DNA of 64,000 bases from Microbulbifer sp. ALW1 (GTDB lineage Bacteria > Pseudomonadota > Gammaproteobacteria > Pseudomonadales > Cellvibrionaceae): positions 3,652,001-3,716,000 of the forward strand of contig NZ_CP047569.1 in NCBI RefSeq assembly GCF_009903625.1. The letters run 5' to 3'. The position numbers and the translations under genes are program-made. Shown here piece by piece: positions 17,311-27,484 of the stretch (position 1 is the first letter of the stretch; each line of letters begins with the position of its first letter). The notes under the pieces are model-generated. The model saw only the letters and a list, made by a program, of their open reading frames with translations. It did not search any database and had not been told where the DNA came from.

Positions 17311-18968
17311 GTGGCCTGCTCGACGCTTTCGCGCAATTTCACTTCCTGCGACCGGTGTGGTTGCTGTTGCTGCTGCCAACCGTGCTGCTGTGGTGGCATT
17401 TTCGCCGCGACCGCCGCAGTGACGCCGAAACCAGCGCTCAAATCGCCCCGCACCTGGCACGGGCACTCACCGTGGGCGAGCACACACAACGCCATTTCAA
17501 ACCTGTGGACCTTATCGCCCTGCTGCTCGCACTGCTGACCCTGGGCACCGCCGGCCCCAGCTGGACACTCCTGCCGGATCCGTTGATGGCAAAAACCACA
17601 CCGCTGGTGGTGGTGCTGAAAGTCAGCGACAGCATGACGGAAAAAGACGTACCGCCTGAACGCCTTGCCCGCGCCAAACAGAAAATACTCGACTTGCAGG
17701 AAACCCGCGACGGCGCGCCCACCGCCCTCGTCGCCTACGCGGGCAGCGCCCACCGCGTGGTGCCTTTGACGGAAGACCAGGCGCTGCTGCGTCCCTACCT
17801 CGAAGGACTCAGTCCCGAAGTGATGCCGATCCCCGGAGACAACGCCACCGCGGCACTGAAACTAGCGGAGCAGATACTGGCCAAGGATGAAACACCCGGC
17901 GGCATCCTGTTTCTGCTGGACAACCTGAGCGAGGACGATGCCAACACCATGTCCCAGCGCACGGAAAAGAATGGCCTCGGTTTTCTGCTGGTTGCACCGG
18001 GCAACGAAAGCGGCGGCGCTGTTGCCAAGGTGCGCAATGCGAGAGTGGAGCGGGTGACCCCGGACAAGAGCGACCTGCGTGCACTCAACCGCTATTTCGA
18101 CAACGCTTTCCGCCAGGCACTGGCTTCCGACAAAAACCTGCAGTGGGAGGACCGCGGCTGGTGGTTGGCCTGGCCCGCCGCTTTACTGGCACTGTTGTGG
18201 TTCCGCCGCGGTTGGGCCCTATCGCAAAGGGCGGTTTCCACCGGTTCCGGACTCGTTCTATTTTTCCTGTTTATACAGGGCTACCCCGGAAACAGCCTTG
18301 CCCAGAATGCGGTTACCGCGGACGCCCTTCCCGATACGCCGAACAGCCACAGCTTGCTCGGCCTGCTACTGACACCGGATCAACAGGGTCAGTGGTTCAG
18401 CTTCCGGCAAAATTATCGCCGCGCCGCGGCCAGCTTTCAGGATCAGTACCGCAAGGGATACGCGCTCTATCAGGCCGGGCAATTTGAAGATGCCGCCAAT
18501 CAACTCGCCGAGGTGAACACCCCGGAAGCCACCTTTACCCGCGGCATGGCGATGGCCAAAACCGGTCAGTACGAAGGCGCCGTCGCGGCTTTTGAGCAGG
18601 TGTTGCAACTCGACCCGGAATTTCCCGGTGCACAAGAGAACCTGGCGCTGACCAAGAAAATCATCGCTTACATGAAAGATGCCCGCGGCGAGGAGGAAGA
18701 AGAATTACAGGCGGCCGACGATGGCGAGGAATCTGACTTCGAGCCCCCGGAGCAAGAATTCCAGGAACAGGAAAAGGCAACAAAAGACAAGCCGGTCAGT
18801 GCAGACCAGTGGATGTCCACCCTCGACACCGGCACCAGTGAATATCTGAAGCAGCGCTTTGCGGCCGAGGCCGCCGGTGGCAACAGTAATACCGGCAGCA
18901 ACATCGATACCGCTACCAAAAACAACACCGGTAACAATAATCAAAATGCGGAGGAGAATCGCCCATGA
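17307..18968 (+). CDS. BatB/BatC-like fusion: membrane VWA domain plus TPR and acidic tail
   Basis: The protein has 553 residues. The N-terminal part has two membrane segments (about 14-30 and 68-82) and a VWA domain. Its first MIDAS strand reads LKVSDSM, with Lys105 where an Asp normally stands, so metal binding is probably lost or altered. Further membrane segments lie near 285-300 and 315-328. TPR repeats occupy about 375-460, and the C-terminus is Glu/Gln-rich and then Asn/Thr-rich, as in BatC. It thus combines the roles of separate BatB and BatC proteins. It overlaps both the upstream VWA gene and the downstream BatD gene by 4 bases. Confidence 0.87.
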   Translation: MSGLLDAFAQFHFLRPVWLLLLLPTVLLWWHFRRDRRSDAETSAQIAPHLARALTVGEHTQRHFKPVDLIALLLALLTLGTAGPSWTLLPDPLMAKTTPLVVVLKVSDSMTEKDVPPERLARAKQKILDLQETRDGAPTALVAYAGSAHRVVPLTEDQALLRPYLEGLSPEVMPIPGDNATAALKLAEQILAKDETPGGILFLLDNLSEDDANTMSQRTEKNGLGFLLVAPGNESGGAVAKVRNARVERVTPDKSDLRALNRYFDNAFRQALASDKNLQWEDRGWWLAWPAALLALLWFRRGWALSQRAVSTGSGLVLFFLFIQGYPGNSLAQNAVTADALPDTPNSHSLLGLLLTPDQQGQWFSFRQNYRRAAASFQDQYRKGYALYQAGQFEDAANQLAEVNTPEATFTRGMAMAKTGQYEGAVAAFEQVLQLDPEFPGAQENLALTKKIIAYMKDARGEEEEELQAADDGEESDFEPPEQEFQEQEKATKDKPVSADQWMSTLDTGTSEYLKQRFAAEAAGGNSNTGSNIDTATKNNTGNNNQNAEENRP

Positions 18969-20221
18969 AGCGATGCGCCTACTCGTTACAGTTCTGGCTG
19001 CTGATCTGGCTGCTGTTCTGGCTGATTGGCAGCACTCTGGCCACAGCCGCAGAGTCGCCGCAGATAGACTATAAATTGTCGGAAGAGAAGGCGGTTCCCG
19101 GTCAGTCGATCTCCCTGTTCGTCACTATCCTGGTGCCCACCTGGCTGACCCAGCCACCGGATTTTCCGGAGTTCGACCAGCCCAATCTCTCGGTCACCCT
19201 TCCGGGGCGCTCATCCCTCGCGGTCAGTCGGGTCATCGACGGCGACACCTGGTCGGGTGTAACCCGCGAATACCTGATCGTCCCCCTGGCACCGGGTACC
19301 TACCGCCTCCCCGCTGGGGAAATCAAGGTGACCTACAAAAATCCCGAAGGCGACGGCGATTTACACAGTGCACTCAAACTGGCGCCGCCCCCCATTGCGG
19401 TCACCACGCCAAAAGGTGCGGAGGGACTGAGCCCGTTTATCGCCGCCCGGGACCTGACACTCGCTCAGGAGATCGACGGTGAACCGGAACAGCTGCGTGC
19501 AGGCGATGCCTTTTCCCGTAGCGTCACCGCTACCATTGAAGGCTCCACGGTGATGTTTATCCCGCAGTTGCTGGATAGCCACGCACCAGAGGGGCTCGCC
19601 GCCTACGCCGATGCCCACAAAGCCGAAGACAAAACCGATTCCCGCACCGACGAGACTACGGGCATCCGCAGCGAACGCATGACCTATGTGGCGGAAAGCG
19701 GCGTGCGTGGCACCCTGCCCGCCATCACCCTGCAGTGGTATGACCTGGACGATGGCCAGATCAAAACCAGCAGCGTGGACGCCATAAAAGTCCATGCCCG
19801 CGGCCCCAGCGCACTCGCGGGCACCAGCCTGTGGGAAAAACTTCTCATCCTCACTGGCGCAGCCCTGTTGATGTGGCTGCTGTGGCGATGGGCCATGCCC
19901 AGAATTCACGAGTACCAGACCGAGCGCACCCGACGTGCGGAAGCCAGTGGGTTAGCCGCCTGGCAGCGTCTATACACTGCCTGCAATGCACAGGATTACG
20001 CTGCAGTTTTACAAGCCGCTCACGAGTTTCGCCAGCGGGCACCAGCGGCGGCGCAGTCCTTGCAGCCGGCCCTGCTGACACTGGGTGCCATGCAATACGG
20101 TGATACCCCGGCCAGTGTTTCCTGTGCCGCCGCCTGGCATCAGCTGACCCAGGCCATCGAGTCACTGCGCCCCGATGCCGCCCGCATCCAGCGCATACCG
20201 CTCCCCCCGCTGAATCCGTGA
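18965..20221 (+). CDS. BatD-like protein, last gene of the MoxR/Bat operon
   Basis: The protein has 418 residues. A signal peptide (about 1-30, ending ATAAES) is followed by a BatD beta-rich ectodomain, a transmembrane helix LLILTGAALLMWLLWRW (about 291-307) and a cytoplasmic helical tail. BatD proteins accompany MoxR/VWA proteins in this order. The large periplasmic domain suggests a role with exported clients. No strong terminator follows; a 5-bp stem with TTTT at 20229-20244 is only a weak candidate. Confidence 0.85.
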   Translation: MKRCAYSLQFWLLIWLLFWLIGSTLATAAESPQIDYKLSEEKAVPGQSISLFVTILVPTWLTQPPDFPEFDQPNLSVTLPGRSSLAVSRVIDGDTWSGVTREYLIVPLAPGTYRLPAGEIKVTYKNPEGDGDLHSALKLAPPPIAVTTPKGAEGLSPFIAARDLTLAQEIDGEPEQLRAGDAFSRSVTATIEGSTVMFIPQLLDSHAPEGLAAYADAHKAEDKTDSRTDETTGIRSERMTYVAESGVRGTLPAITLQWYDLDDGQIKTSSVDAIKVHARGPSALAGTSLWEKLLILTGAALLMWLLWRWAMPRIHEYQTERTRRAEASGLAAWQRLYTACNAQDYAAVLQAAHEFRQRAPAAAQSLQPALLTLGAMQYGDTPASVSCAAAWHQLTQAIESLRPDAARIQRIPLPPLNP

Positions 20222-20251
20222 CAGAACCAACGCGTCAGCGTTTTCATCTGC

Positions 20252-20299
20252 CGTTACACACTTCTTTACATACGTCTTTACACACTTCTTTACAGCTGA
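20252..20299. repeat. Four 12-bp iterons upstream of the HAD-sulfatase operon
   Basis: Four consecutive 12-base units start at 20252, 20264, 20276 and 20288, each with the core TTTACA or GTTACA; units 1 and 3 also share CACACTT. They lie 77-124 bases before the HAD gene start. Equal spacing of about one helical turn suggests a head-to-tail protein-binding site. The binding protein is unknown. Confidence 0.65.
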
Positions 20300-20375
20300 G
20301 GCGGGAAAATCCGTCTAAGGTAAATGAAGGCGGCGTTATATACGCCACATCCTCGAGCAGTAAAGAGGAACATCT

Positions 20376-21383
20376 ATGCAGATGCATGTCCGGATAACGC
20401 ACTGGCTCGCCGCGAGCCTGGTCTTTATTTGTCTGATAGCCACTGCTTCGGCGCGCGCCGCGGATCCATTACCTTCCTGGAACGACGGGCCGACCAAAGA
20501 AGCGATCCTAGGGTTCGTGGAAAAGGTCACAAAGGCCGGATCGCCGGACTTTGTGCCGGAAAACCAGCGCATTGCCACCTTCGATAACGATGGCAATCTT
20601 TGGGCTGAGCAACCGGTTTATTTCCAATTGATCTATGCCCTGGATCAAGTCAAAAAAATGGCACCCCAGCATCCGGAGTGGAAAACCGAGGAACCGTTTG
20701 CCTCCATTCTCAAAGGCGACACCAAAAAGGTCATGGCCAGCGGCAAGGAGGGGCTGATGAAAATCCTCGCCGCCACCCATGCCAATATGACCGCGGAAGG
20801 GTTTCAAACGAACGTGGCCAGCTGGCTCAAAACCGCACGCCACCCCAAGACCAATCGCCCCTACAACGAAATGATCTACCAGCCCATGCTGGAGCTGCTC
20901 GACTACCTGCGTGCAAAAGGATTTAAAACGTTCATCGTCTCCGGCGGTGGGGTGGATTTTATGCGGGTGTTTGCGGAACAGGCCTATGGAATTCCACCGG
21001 ATCAGGTGGTCGGCTCCAGTCTGAAAGCCAAATACGAAGTGCGCGACGGCAAGCCCGTCATCATCAAACTGCCGGAAATCAATCTGGTGGATGACAAGGA
21101 GGGCAAGCCGGTAGGCATTCACCAGTACATCGGCCAGCGGCCCATTTTTGCCTCGGGCAACTCCGACGGAGACTATCAAATGCTGGAGTGGACCACTGCC
21201 GGTGACGGCCCACGTTTCGGCATCATCCTGCACCATACCGATGGCAAGCGGGAGTGGGCCTATGATCGCGATTCCCACATCGGACAACTGAACAAAGGAC
21301 TCGATGACGCCGGTAAAAAAGGCTGGACGGTAATCGATATGCAGAAAGACTGGAAAGTGGTTTTTCCCTTTAACGCTCAATAA
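20376..21383 (+). CDS. Exported HAD-family phosphatase (phosphoserine-phosphatase-like)
   Basis: The protein has 335 residues. A signal peptide (about 1-29, ASARAAD) is followed by HAD motif I TFDNDGNLW (nucleophile and acid Asp near residues 66 and 68), motif II FIVSGGGVDF and motif III/IV FASGNSDGDYQML. The cap is helical, as in phosphoserine-phosphatase-like HADs. It should remove phosphate from a small molecule in the periplasm. It starts 154 bases after batD, behind the four 12-bp iterons, and is followed 89 bases later by sulfatase 2; the pair probably forms one operon. A phosphatase with a sulfatase suggests that the substrate carries both ester types, or that there are two related substrates. 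That link is inference. Confidence 0.86.
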   Translation: MQMHVRITHWLAASLVFICLIATASARAADPLPSWNDGPTKEAILGFVEKVTKAGSPDFVPENQRIATFDNDGNLWAEQPVYFQLIYALDQVKKMAPQHPEWKTEEPFASILKGDTKKVMASGKEGLMKILAATHANMTAEGFQTNVASWLKTARHPKTNRPYNEMIYQPMLELLDYLRAKGFKTFIVSGGGVDFMRVFAEQAYGIPPDQVVGSSLKAKYEVRDGKPVIIKLPEINLVDDKEGKPVGIHQYIGQRPIFASGNSDGDYQMLEWTTAGDGPRFGIILHHTDGKREWAYDRDSHIGQLNKGLDDAGKKGWTVIDMQKDWKVVFPFNAQ

Positions 21384-21472
21384 ACCAGAGCCCCATGAAT
21401 CACCGCCCTGAACTTCATCCCTACACCAAACCCACGCAACAGCGTCGCCATCGGAAAATCCCGGAGGATTTT

Positions 21473-23041
21473 ATGAAACGACTTTCAATACGCCGTTTAC
21501 TCAAAGTGCCAATTTCGCTCACCGCCGCCGCCCTGCTGACGGTCTTCCATGGTGCGGCACAGGCACAGGAAAAGCCCAATATCCTGGTGATCTGGGGCGA
21601 TGATATCGGGGTGTGGAATATCAGCGCCAACAGCAAAGGCATGATGGGATATAAAACCCCCAATATTGATCGGATTGCCAAAGAGGGCCTCGGCTTTACC
21701 GACTACTACGGCCAGCAGTCCTGTACGGCCGGGCGCGCCGCTTTTATGGGCGGCAATGTGCCGGTGCGTACCGGCATGACCAAGGTAGGACTTCCAGGTG
21801 CTAAAGAAGGCTGGCAAAAATCCGACGTTACCATCGCTGCGGTGATGAAAAGTCTCGGCTACGCCACCGGCCAGTTTGGCAAAAACCACTTTGGTGACCG
21901 CGACGAACATTTGCCCACCAATCACGGCTTCGACGTATTTTTCGGTAACCTGTATCACCTAAATGCGGAAGAAGAACCGGAAAATCGTGACTACCCGAAA
22001 GATCCGGAGTTTCGCAAGAAGTTTGGCCCACGGGGTGTGGTAAAGGCCACCGCCGATGGCAAGATCGAGGATACCGGCCCGCTGACCAAGAAGCGCATGG
22101 AAACCATCGATGAAGAGACTCTGGCCGCGGCCATGGACTTTATCAAGCAACAGGCCAATGCCGGAAAACCCTTTTTCGTCTGGTGGAATGCCACCCGTAT
22201 GCATTTCCGCACCCACGTGAAGGAAGAACATAAAGGCCTGTCTGGTCCTACCGGCAACGAGTACCAGGACGGCATGGTCGAACACGATATGCACGTCGGC
22301 AAACTGCTCGATCTGCTGGATGAGTTGAAAATTGCCGACAACACCATTGTGTTCTATTCCACCGACAACGGCCCGCACTTCAACACCTGGCCCGATGCCG
22401 GCACCACCATCTTCCGCAGCGAGAAAAACTCCAACTGGGAAGGCGCCTACCGGGTACCCGCGTTTGTGCGCTGGCCGGGTAAATTCCCTGCCGGGAAAGT
22501 GCTGAACGGCATCGTCTCTCACGAGGACTGGCTGCCCACCTTTGCCGCTGCCGGTGGTAACCCGGATATCAAGAATCAATTGTTGAAAGGTACCAAGCTG
22601 ATCGGCCGCACCTACAAAAACTATATCGATGGCTACAACCAGCTGGACTATCTCACCGGTAAAACGGAAGAGTCTCCCCGTCACGAGTTCATTTATGTGA
22701 ACGACGACGGCCAGATTGTGGCCATGCGTTACGATGCCTGGAAAGCGGTCTTCCTGGAAAACCGCGGCAAGGCATTCGGCGTGTGGATGGAGCCCTTCAC
22801 CGAACTGCGAGTGCCGCTGATTTTCAACCTGCGCCGCGATCCCTTCGAGCGCGCCCAGCACAATGCCAACACCTACTACGACTGGTTACTGGAACGGGCG
22901 TTTGTGCTGGTACCCTTGCAGCAGATGGCCGCGAAATTCCTGAAAACCATGGAAGAGTATCCACCCAGCCAGACACCCGGCTCCTTTAACCTCAAGAAGA
23001 TTGAGGAGCAGCTGAGATCAGGCGCTGCGCATAGTAACTAG
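21473..23041 (+). CDS. Exported S1-family sulfatase 2 (CTAGR motif)
   Basis: The protein has 522 residues from the ATG at 21473. This start is chosen over an in-frame ATG at 21395 because GGAGG lies 5 bases upstream and the signal peptide MKRLSIRR...AAQAQ begins here. DD metal ligands are at residues 43-44. The formylglycine motif is SCTAGRAAF with C84, again Ala in place of Pro. KNHFGD and STDNGP follow. It is a close paralogue of sulfatase 1: the segments around GPRGVV, DTGPLTKKRMET and AGKPFFVWWN match almost residue for residue. It follows the HAD phosphatase and ends at the bidirectional terminator shared with the convergent sulfatase/DUF3604 operon. Confidence 0.9.
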   Translation: MKRLSIRRLLKVPISLTAAALLTVFHGAAQAQEKPNILVIWGDDIGVWNISANSKGMMGYKTPNIDRIAKEGLGFTDYYGQQSCTAGRAAFMGGNVPVRTGMTKVGLPGAKEGWQKSDVTIAAVMKSLGYATGQFGKNHFGDRDEHLPTNHGFDVFFGNLYHLNAEEEPENRDYPKDPEFRKKFGPRGVVKATADGKIEDTGPLTKKRMETIDEETLAAAMDFIKQQANAGKPFFVWWNATRMHFRTHVKEEHKGLSGPTGNEYQDGMVEHDMHVGKLLDLLDELKIADNTIVFYSTDNGPHFNTWPDAGTTIFRSEKNSNWEGAYRVPAFVRWPGKFPAGKVLNGIVSHEDWLPTFAAAGGNPDIKNQLLKGTKLIGRTYKNYIDGYNQLDYLTGKTEESPRHEFIYVNDDGQIVAMRYDAWKAVFLENRGKAFGVWMEPFTELRVPLIFNLRRDPFERAQHNANTYYDWLLERAFVLVPLQQMAAKFLKTMEEYPPSQTPGSFNLKKIEEQLRSGAAHSN

Positions 23042-23058
23042 CGGATAATCCCGCAGAA

Positions 23059-23088
23059 AAAAAGCCCGCACAACTGTGCGGGCTTTTT
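23059..23088. terminator. Perfect bidirectional terminator between two sulfatase operons
   Basis: AAAAAGCCCGCAC-AACT-GTGCGGGCTTTTT is a perfect 13-bp stem with a 4-base loop. A-rich and T-rich arms lie on both sides, between convergent genes, so it should stop transcription in both directions. Confidence 0.95.
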
Positions 23089-23108
23089 CATTCAACCGAT
23101 TCCCCGAG

Positions 23109-24911
23109 TCAGTTCCCGGTGGGCAATGGAATCTTGACACCCTCCTTCTCAAGCTGCTCCCGCACCCACTTAAAGCGCTGGTAACCACTGATCGTGATTG
23201 GCCCGGTGTATGTTTCACTCTGGAGTTTACGTGGTGGGTATTTGACGTAGGTCTTGACGAGGTCTTCGACCTCTTTACTGATCGTCACCATGGTCCAGGT
23301 GCGTTCGGTAAAGTTATTCATAAACAGGTCGTACCGCTCCTGGGGATCCTGCCACAAATCAAACACCTGAGGCACAGTGGCAACATACTTGGATTCGCCT
23401 TTCCAGCCCAGGTTAGTGTCTACCGCCATGCCACCGGTATGTGCTCCATCGTCACCACGCAGATTGAACACCGCCTTGTAATTGCCCACGCGCGCGGCAC
23501 CGGGTGACAGCTCGTCCTCGGTAAAGTAGAACCAGGATGTGCGCGCGCTCTTGCCGCTTCCAGTCAGTAACGGCGTCATATCAACACTGTCAAAAATAAT
23601 GGGCTGACCCTCGCGGTCCTGGCTCGGCAGCTGTACATCCGCGACCGAGGCGAAGGTAGCCATCAGGTCGAGACCGCCGGCAATATCATGGTTTCGCACG
23701 TTGGCCTTGATTTTCCCCGGCCAGACCGCGATCGCCGGTACGCGGTTGCCGCCCTCACGCACCGTACCTTTGGTGCCGCGAAATGGCGTATAACCCGCAT
23801 CCGGGAAAACATCCTGCCAAGCACCGTTGTCCACGGTGTAAAACACCAGGGTATTTTTATCCAGTCCCAGCTCCCGAAGCTTGTCCATGACATGGCCGAT
23901 ACGGGTATCCAGCTCCACCACCGCATCGGCGTACTTGGACTTGGACATGGATGTGTGCTTGAACTCCGGTGCCGGCATATTCGGCTGGTGGTTCTTCATG
24001 AAGTTGATATTGATAAAGAACGGCGTGCCCGGGTCTTTCGCCGCATCTTCCAGGAACTCGAGACCGGATTTCTCTACATAGCTGTCAACGAACGGCAACC
24101 CAACCACACCTTTACCCGGCGTATTGTCGTACTGGCCATTTACTTTCCAGTCTTCCCTGGCGGTTTCTCCCGCATTACCGGAAAGAGATCCCTTGGTAAC
24201 CTGTTTGAACATCGCCCTCAGTTTCGGATCCATGTCCGGGAACCAGGTGGGGTCAGCATAGGTGTAGGCATTCGCGTGATACAGGAACGCATGCTTCATC
24301 ACATCGTAACCCTGGGCATTGGGCAGGGCATAATCAGATTCTCCCAGGTGCCACTTACCGGTGAAATACGTTTTGTAACCCGCAGTTTTCAACACAGACG
24401 CCAAGGTCCATTCCGCCTTGGGGAGACCGCCACCCTGCCCCTGGAATGCCACTGTCGTCATCCCGCTGCGATTGGGAATACGACCCGTCTGAATGGCTGC
24501 GCGGCCGGGTGTGCAGCTGGGTTGCGCATAAAACGAAAAGAAGGTCATGCCTTCAGCTGCCATGCGGTCAATATTTGGGGTCGGCATTCCGCGCCCCTCT
24601 CCACCACCATAGGGGCCAAGATCACCGTAGCCGGTATCGTCAGAAACGATCAGCAGAATATTGGGCTTGCCACTGGTGGAATTCGTGCGTGTGGTGGTTG
24701 GCACCGATTGGTTTGGCGCTGTCTGACTCGGCGCCTGCTGACTCATATCATCAGGATTTGATTGTGTGACGACGGGAGGCGGTGTCTGATCCTGTTGGGG
24801 ATCGGCAACCGCCTGTGCTACGACCGGCAGACTTACTGCAATCTGTGAATCATCCTCGCTGCATCCGGTCAAAGCCAGAAGTACCAGGAACCCTGCAAAT
24901 TGGAAACGCAT
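23109..24911 (-). CDS. Lipoprotein S1-family sulfatase 3 (canonical CTPGR)
   Basis: The protein has 600 residues. The lipobox LTGC places lipidated Cys17, followed by a Gln/Pro/Thr-rich linker to about residue 82. The sulfatase domain starts at KPNILLIVSDDTGYG (DD 91-92). The formylglycine motif is SCTPGRAAI with C133, the canonical C-X-P-X-R. The motifs GKWHLGE and YTVDNGAWQDVFPD follow. It should hydrolyse sulfate esters while tethered to a membrane surface. It is the last gene of the five-gene minus-strand operon and lies 41 bases from the upstream sulfatase 4. GAGG is present just before the ATG. Substrate unknown. Confidence 0.9.
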   Translation of the reverse strand: MRFQFAGFLVLLALTGCSEDDSQIAVSLPVVAQAVADPQQDQTPPPVVTQSNPDDMSQQAPSQTAPNQSVPTTTRTNSTSGKPNILLIVSDDTGYGDLGPYGGGEGRGMPTPNIDRMAAEGMTFFSFYAQPSCTPGRAAIQTGRIPNRSGMTTVAFQGQGGGLPKAEWTLASVLKTAGYKTYFTGKWHLGESDYALPNAQGYDVMKHAFLYHANAYTYADPTWFPDMDPKLRAMFKQVTKGSLSGNAGETAREDWKVNGQYDNTPGKGVVGLPFVDSYVEKSGLEFLEDAAKDPGTPFFININFMKNHQPNMPAPEFKHTSMSKSKYADAVVELDTRIGHVMDKLRELGLDKNTLVFYTVDNGAWQDVFPDAGYTPFRGTKGTVREGGNRVPAIAVWPGKIKANVRNHDIAGGLDLMATFASVADVQLPSQDREGQPIIFDSVDMTPLLTGSGKSARTSWFYFTEDELSPGAARVGNYKAVFNLRGDDGAHTGGMAVDTNLGWKGESKYVATVPQVFDLWQDPQERYDLFMNNFTERTWTMVTISKEVEDLVKTYVKYPPRKLQSETYTGPITISGYQRFKWVREQLEKEGVKIPLPTGN

Positions 24912-24952
24912 GATGACCTCTTAGTGTTTTTCAAATCTTCCGAACTATTCCG

Positions 24953-27403
24953 CTACTTCATTTCCACCACGACCTTTTGAATCTCACCGGTAAACGCATT
25001 TGGCGGCTCATATTCATGGGTTACCGGCTGTCCGGTATCTTCGCCAATACCGAAGGTATCGATACCAAAACGTCCGGCAACGGTCTCGGGTACTTCTCCG
25101 GTGGCGACCGTCTCGCCGTTGACCTTGAGCGCCAGTTTCGCCGCGCCACCGGGCTTTTCGCCCTGGTAATCGAAGTCCACCTCAATAGTCGCGTCACCGG
25201 AAACGGCTTTGTCACCTTTCAAAGTGGTGTGCTTTTCAAAAAAGTTGTAATCAAATACCGGTACGCCGCTATCCAGATACAACACTAGCCCGGCGGCCAC
25301 GCCACCTACGGCCAGGATCACCCCTTCGGTCTTGGCACCCTCGGATTTCACATTCGCGGTCAGGGTCCAGGAAGCGTTCTTCATGGAAGGGCCGGCCACT
25401 TCGGGAATACGGACAGCGCCCGGGTAATAGGTGTAGATTTTTGAATCGGGAATGGCACCCGGCACCGGTGGCTTGGGCATACCCAGCCGGCCCGCACCGC
25501 GGTCGTCCATCGGATACACCTCGTTGTCCTGTGCAGCCTGATCAAACTTTTGCTTCAGTTCGGCGAGCTTGTCAGGATTCTCCGCGGCGAGGTTATTGGC
25601 CTCGGAGAAATCCTCGTTAAGGTTATAGAGTTCCCACTCGTCTTTCTCCCAATTGCCCGGGGCCAGATCCTGGCGCCAGGGCAGCGTATGCTGCGCGTTT
25701 GCCTTCCAGCCATCGGCATACATGGAGCGGTTGCTGAATACCTCGAAGTATTGCTCGCCACGCCCGCTAAATTGCGGGTCACTGAAACTGGCGAGGAACG
25801 ACTTGCCCACCAGCGGCTTCTGCTCGATACCGTTGACCGTATCCGGCATGGGTACATTGGCGGCTTCCAGAATGGTGGGTACCACGTCTACAAGATGCAG
25901 AAAGGCGACCCGCGGTTGGTCATCGTGTTTGATCTTGGCGGGCCAGCGGATCACCATCGGGTTGCGGGTACCACCCAGATGTGAGGCAACCTGCTTAACC
26001 CACTGGAACGGCGTATTGCCCGCCCAGGCCCAGCCGACCGGGTAATGGGGTTCCGATTCCGGCCCGCCCAGCTTGTCGAGATTTTCCAGGATTTCGTCCA
26101 GGGTCGTCGGCAAGCCGTTCAGGTTTTTAATTTCATTCATGGTGCCGTCGGGCCCACCCTCTGCGGATGCGCCATTGTCACCAACGATGTAGATCACCAG
26201 CGTGTTGTCGGCATCGGGTAATTCATCCACCGCATCAATAAGACGCCCTACTTCGTGGTCGGTAAAGGCAAAGTAACCGGCAAAGTTTTCAAACAGCGCG
26301 TTGTAGGCTTTCTTCTGGTCATTACTCAGGCTATCCCACGCGGGCACCCACTCCGGCCGCTCCGTCAGTTTGGTATCGGCGGGAATAATGCCCATTTTCT
26401 TTTGCTGCTCGAACACCTCCTCACGGTATTTATCCCAGCCCATGTCGAACTTGCCCTTGAACTTTTCACGCCACTCTGCGGTGACATGGTGGGGTGCGTG
26501 CATGGCCCCCGGGGCGAAGTACATAAAGAAGGGTTTATCCGGGGCAACGGACTTGGCAAACTTCATGCGGGCGATGGCGCGGTCGGTCATGTCGGTCATG
26601 AAGTGGTAGCCCTCTTCCGGGGACTTATCCGGCTCCACCGGCACGGTGTTCTCAAACAGCACCGGATAATACTGGTGCGTTTCACCAGCGTTGAATCCAT
26701 AGAAATAATCAAAGCCGAGCCCCGTCGGCCAGCGATCGAAGGGGCCGGATACCGTCGCTTCCCAGTCCGGGGTATTGTGGTTCTTGCCATACCACCAGGT
26801 GCTGTAGCCGTTATCTTTCAAGATTTCAGCAATAGTGGCGGTGCTTTTCGGAATATAGGCCGAATAGCTGGGAAAGCCCGTTGCCCACTCCATCAGGAAA
26901 CCACTGCCCGACTGGTGATGGTTGCGCCCGGTCAACAGCGCCGCGCGCGACGGGCCGCAGATCGCCGTGGTATGGAAGCGGTTATAGCGCAGCCCCTGTG
27001 CGGCCAGCTCATCCAGATTGGGTGTGGGGATCAGCCCACCGAAGGTGGACGTTTGGCCAAAGCCGACGTCATCCAGAAGAATGACGATCACATTGGGCGC
27101 GCCCTTAGGTGCGGTGGGAACCTGTTGCCAGCTGGATTCGGATTCCTTGTAGGTCTTGCCGATCTTGCCTTCAAACGGTGACAGGTCATTGGGCAGATTT
27201 TTCCGGTCCGGCCAGGAAGCGCTGTCGGACGCCACCGAGCTGCTCGCTGATTTATCGTCAACAACGGCAATCGGTTTTGCATCCTCGCTGATCGCGCTTT
27301 TCGGCGCCTGCGTATCTGACGCCGGTGGCGCGGCATCTCGAGAGCAACCGGCTACTGCGAGGGACAACGCCAGTACCGACAAAGCGGCAGAAAAAAATTT
27401 CAT
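24953..27403 (-). CDS. Large lipoprotein arylsulfatase 4 (AslA/AtsD-like, CGPSR)
   Basis: The protein has 816 residues from the ATG at 27403. This start is preferred to 27478 because AAGGAAGG lies upstream and the lipoprotein signal [10 protein letters not shown]...AVAGC (Cys20) begins here. A low-complexity linker reaches about residue 75. The sulfatase domain has [10 protein letters not shown] (DD 111-112) and the formylglycine motif [13 protein letters not shown] with C149. It matches the large arylsulfatase type known from mycobacteria and many soil and marine bacteria, ending in an extra beta-rich domain (about 640-816) not found in the other sulfatases here. It lies between DUF3604 copy 2 (81-base gap) and sulfatase 3 (41-base gap), in one transcript. 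Confidence 0.9.
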   Translation of the reverse strand: MKFFSAALSVLALSLAVAGCSRDAAPPASDTQAPKSAISEDAKPIAVVDDKSASSSVASDSASWPDRKNLPNDLSPFEGKIGKTYKESESSWQQVPTAPKGAPNVIVILLDDVGFGQTSTFGGLIPTPNLDELAAQGLRYNRFHTTAICGPSRAALLTGRNHHQSGSGFLMEWATGFPSYSAYIPKSTATIAEILKDNGYSTWWYGKNHNTPDWEATVSGPFDRWPTGLGFDYFYGFNAGETHQYYPVLFENTVPVEPDKSPEEGYHFMTDMTDRAIARMKFAKSVAPDKPFFMYFAPGAMHAPHHVTAEWREKFKGKFDMGWDKYREEVFEQQKKMGIIPADTKLTERPEWVPAWDSLSNDQKKAYNALFENFAGYFAFTDHEVGRLIDAVDELPDADNTLVIYIVGDNGASAEGGPDGTMNEIKNLNGLPTTLDEILENLDKLGGPESEPHYPVGWAWAGNTPFQWVKQVASHLGGTRNPMVIRWPAKIKHDDQPRVAFLHLVDVVPTILEAANVPMPDTVNGIEQKPLVGKSFLASFSDPQFSGRGEQYFEVFSNRSMYADGWKANAQHTLPWRQDLAPGNWEKDEWELYNLNEDFSEANNLAAENPDKLAELKQKFDQAAQDNEVYPMDDRGAGRLGMPKPPVPGAIPDSKIYTYYPGAVRIPEVAGPSMKNASWTLTANVKSEGAKTEGVILAVGGVAAGLVLYLDSGVPVFDYNFFEKHTTLKGDKAVSGDATIEVDFDYQGEKPGGAAKLALKVNGETVATGEVPETVAGRFGIDTFGIGEDTGQPVTHEYEPPNAFTGEIQKVVVEMK

Positions 27404-27484
27404 CACAGTTATCCTTCCTTGGATTTTTTCTGGCTCATTCAGGGAATCTGAACAATACCAGGCTATACAACCATCCAAACAAGC

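Noticed and set aside
20229-20244. Possible terminator after batD
   Set aside because: The stem has only 5 bp with a short T-run; too weak to list as a feature.
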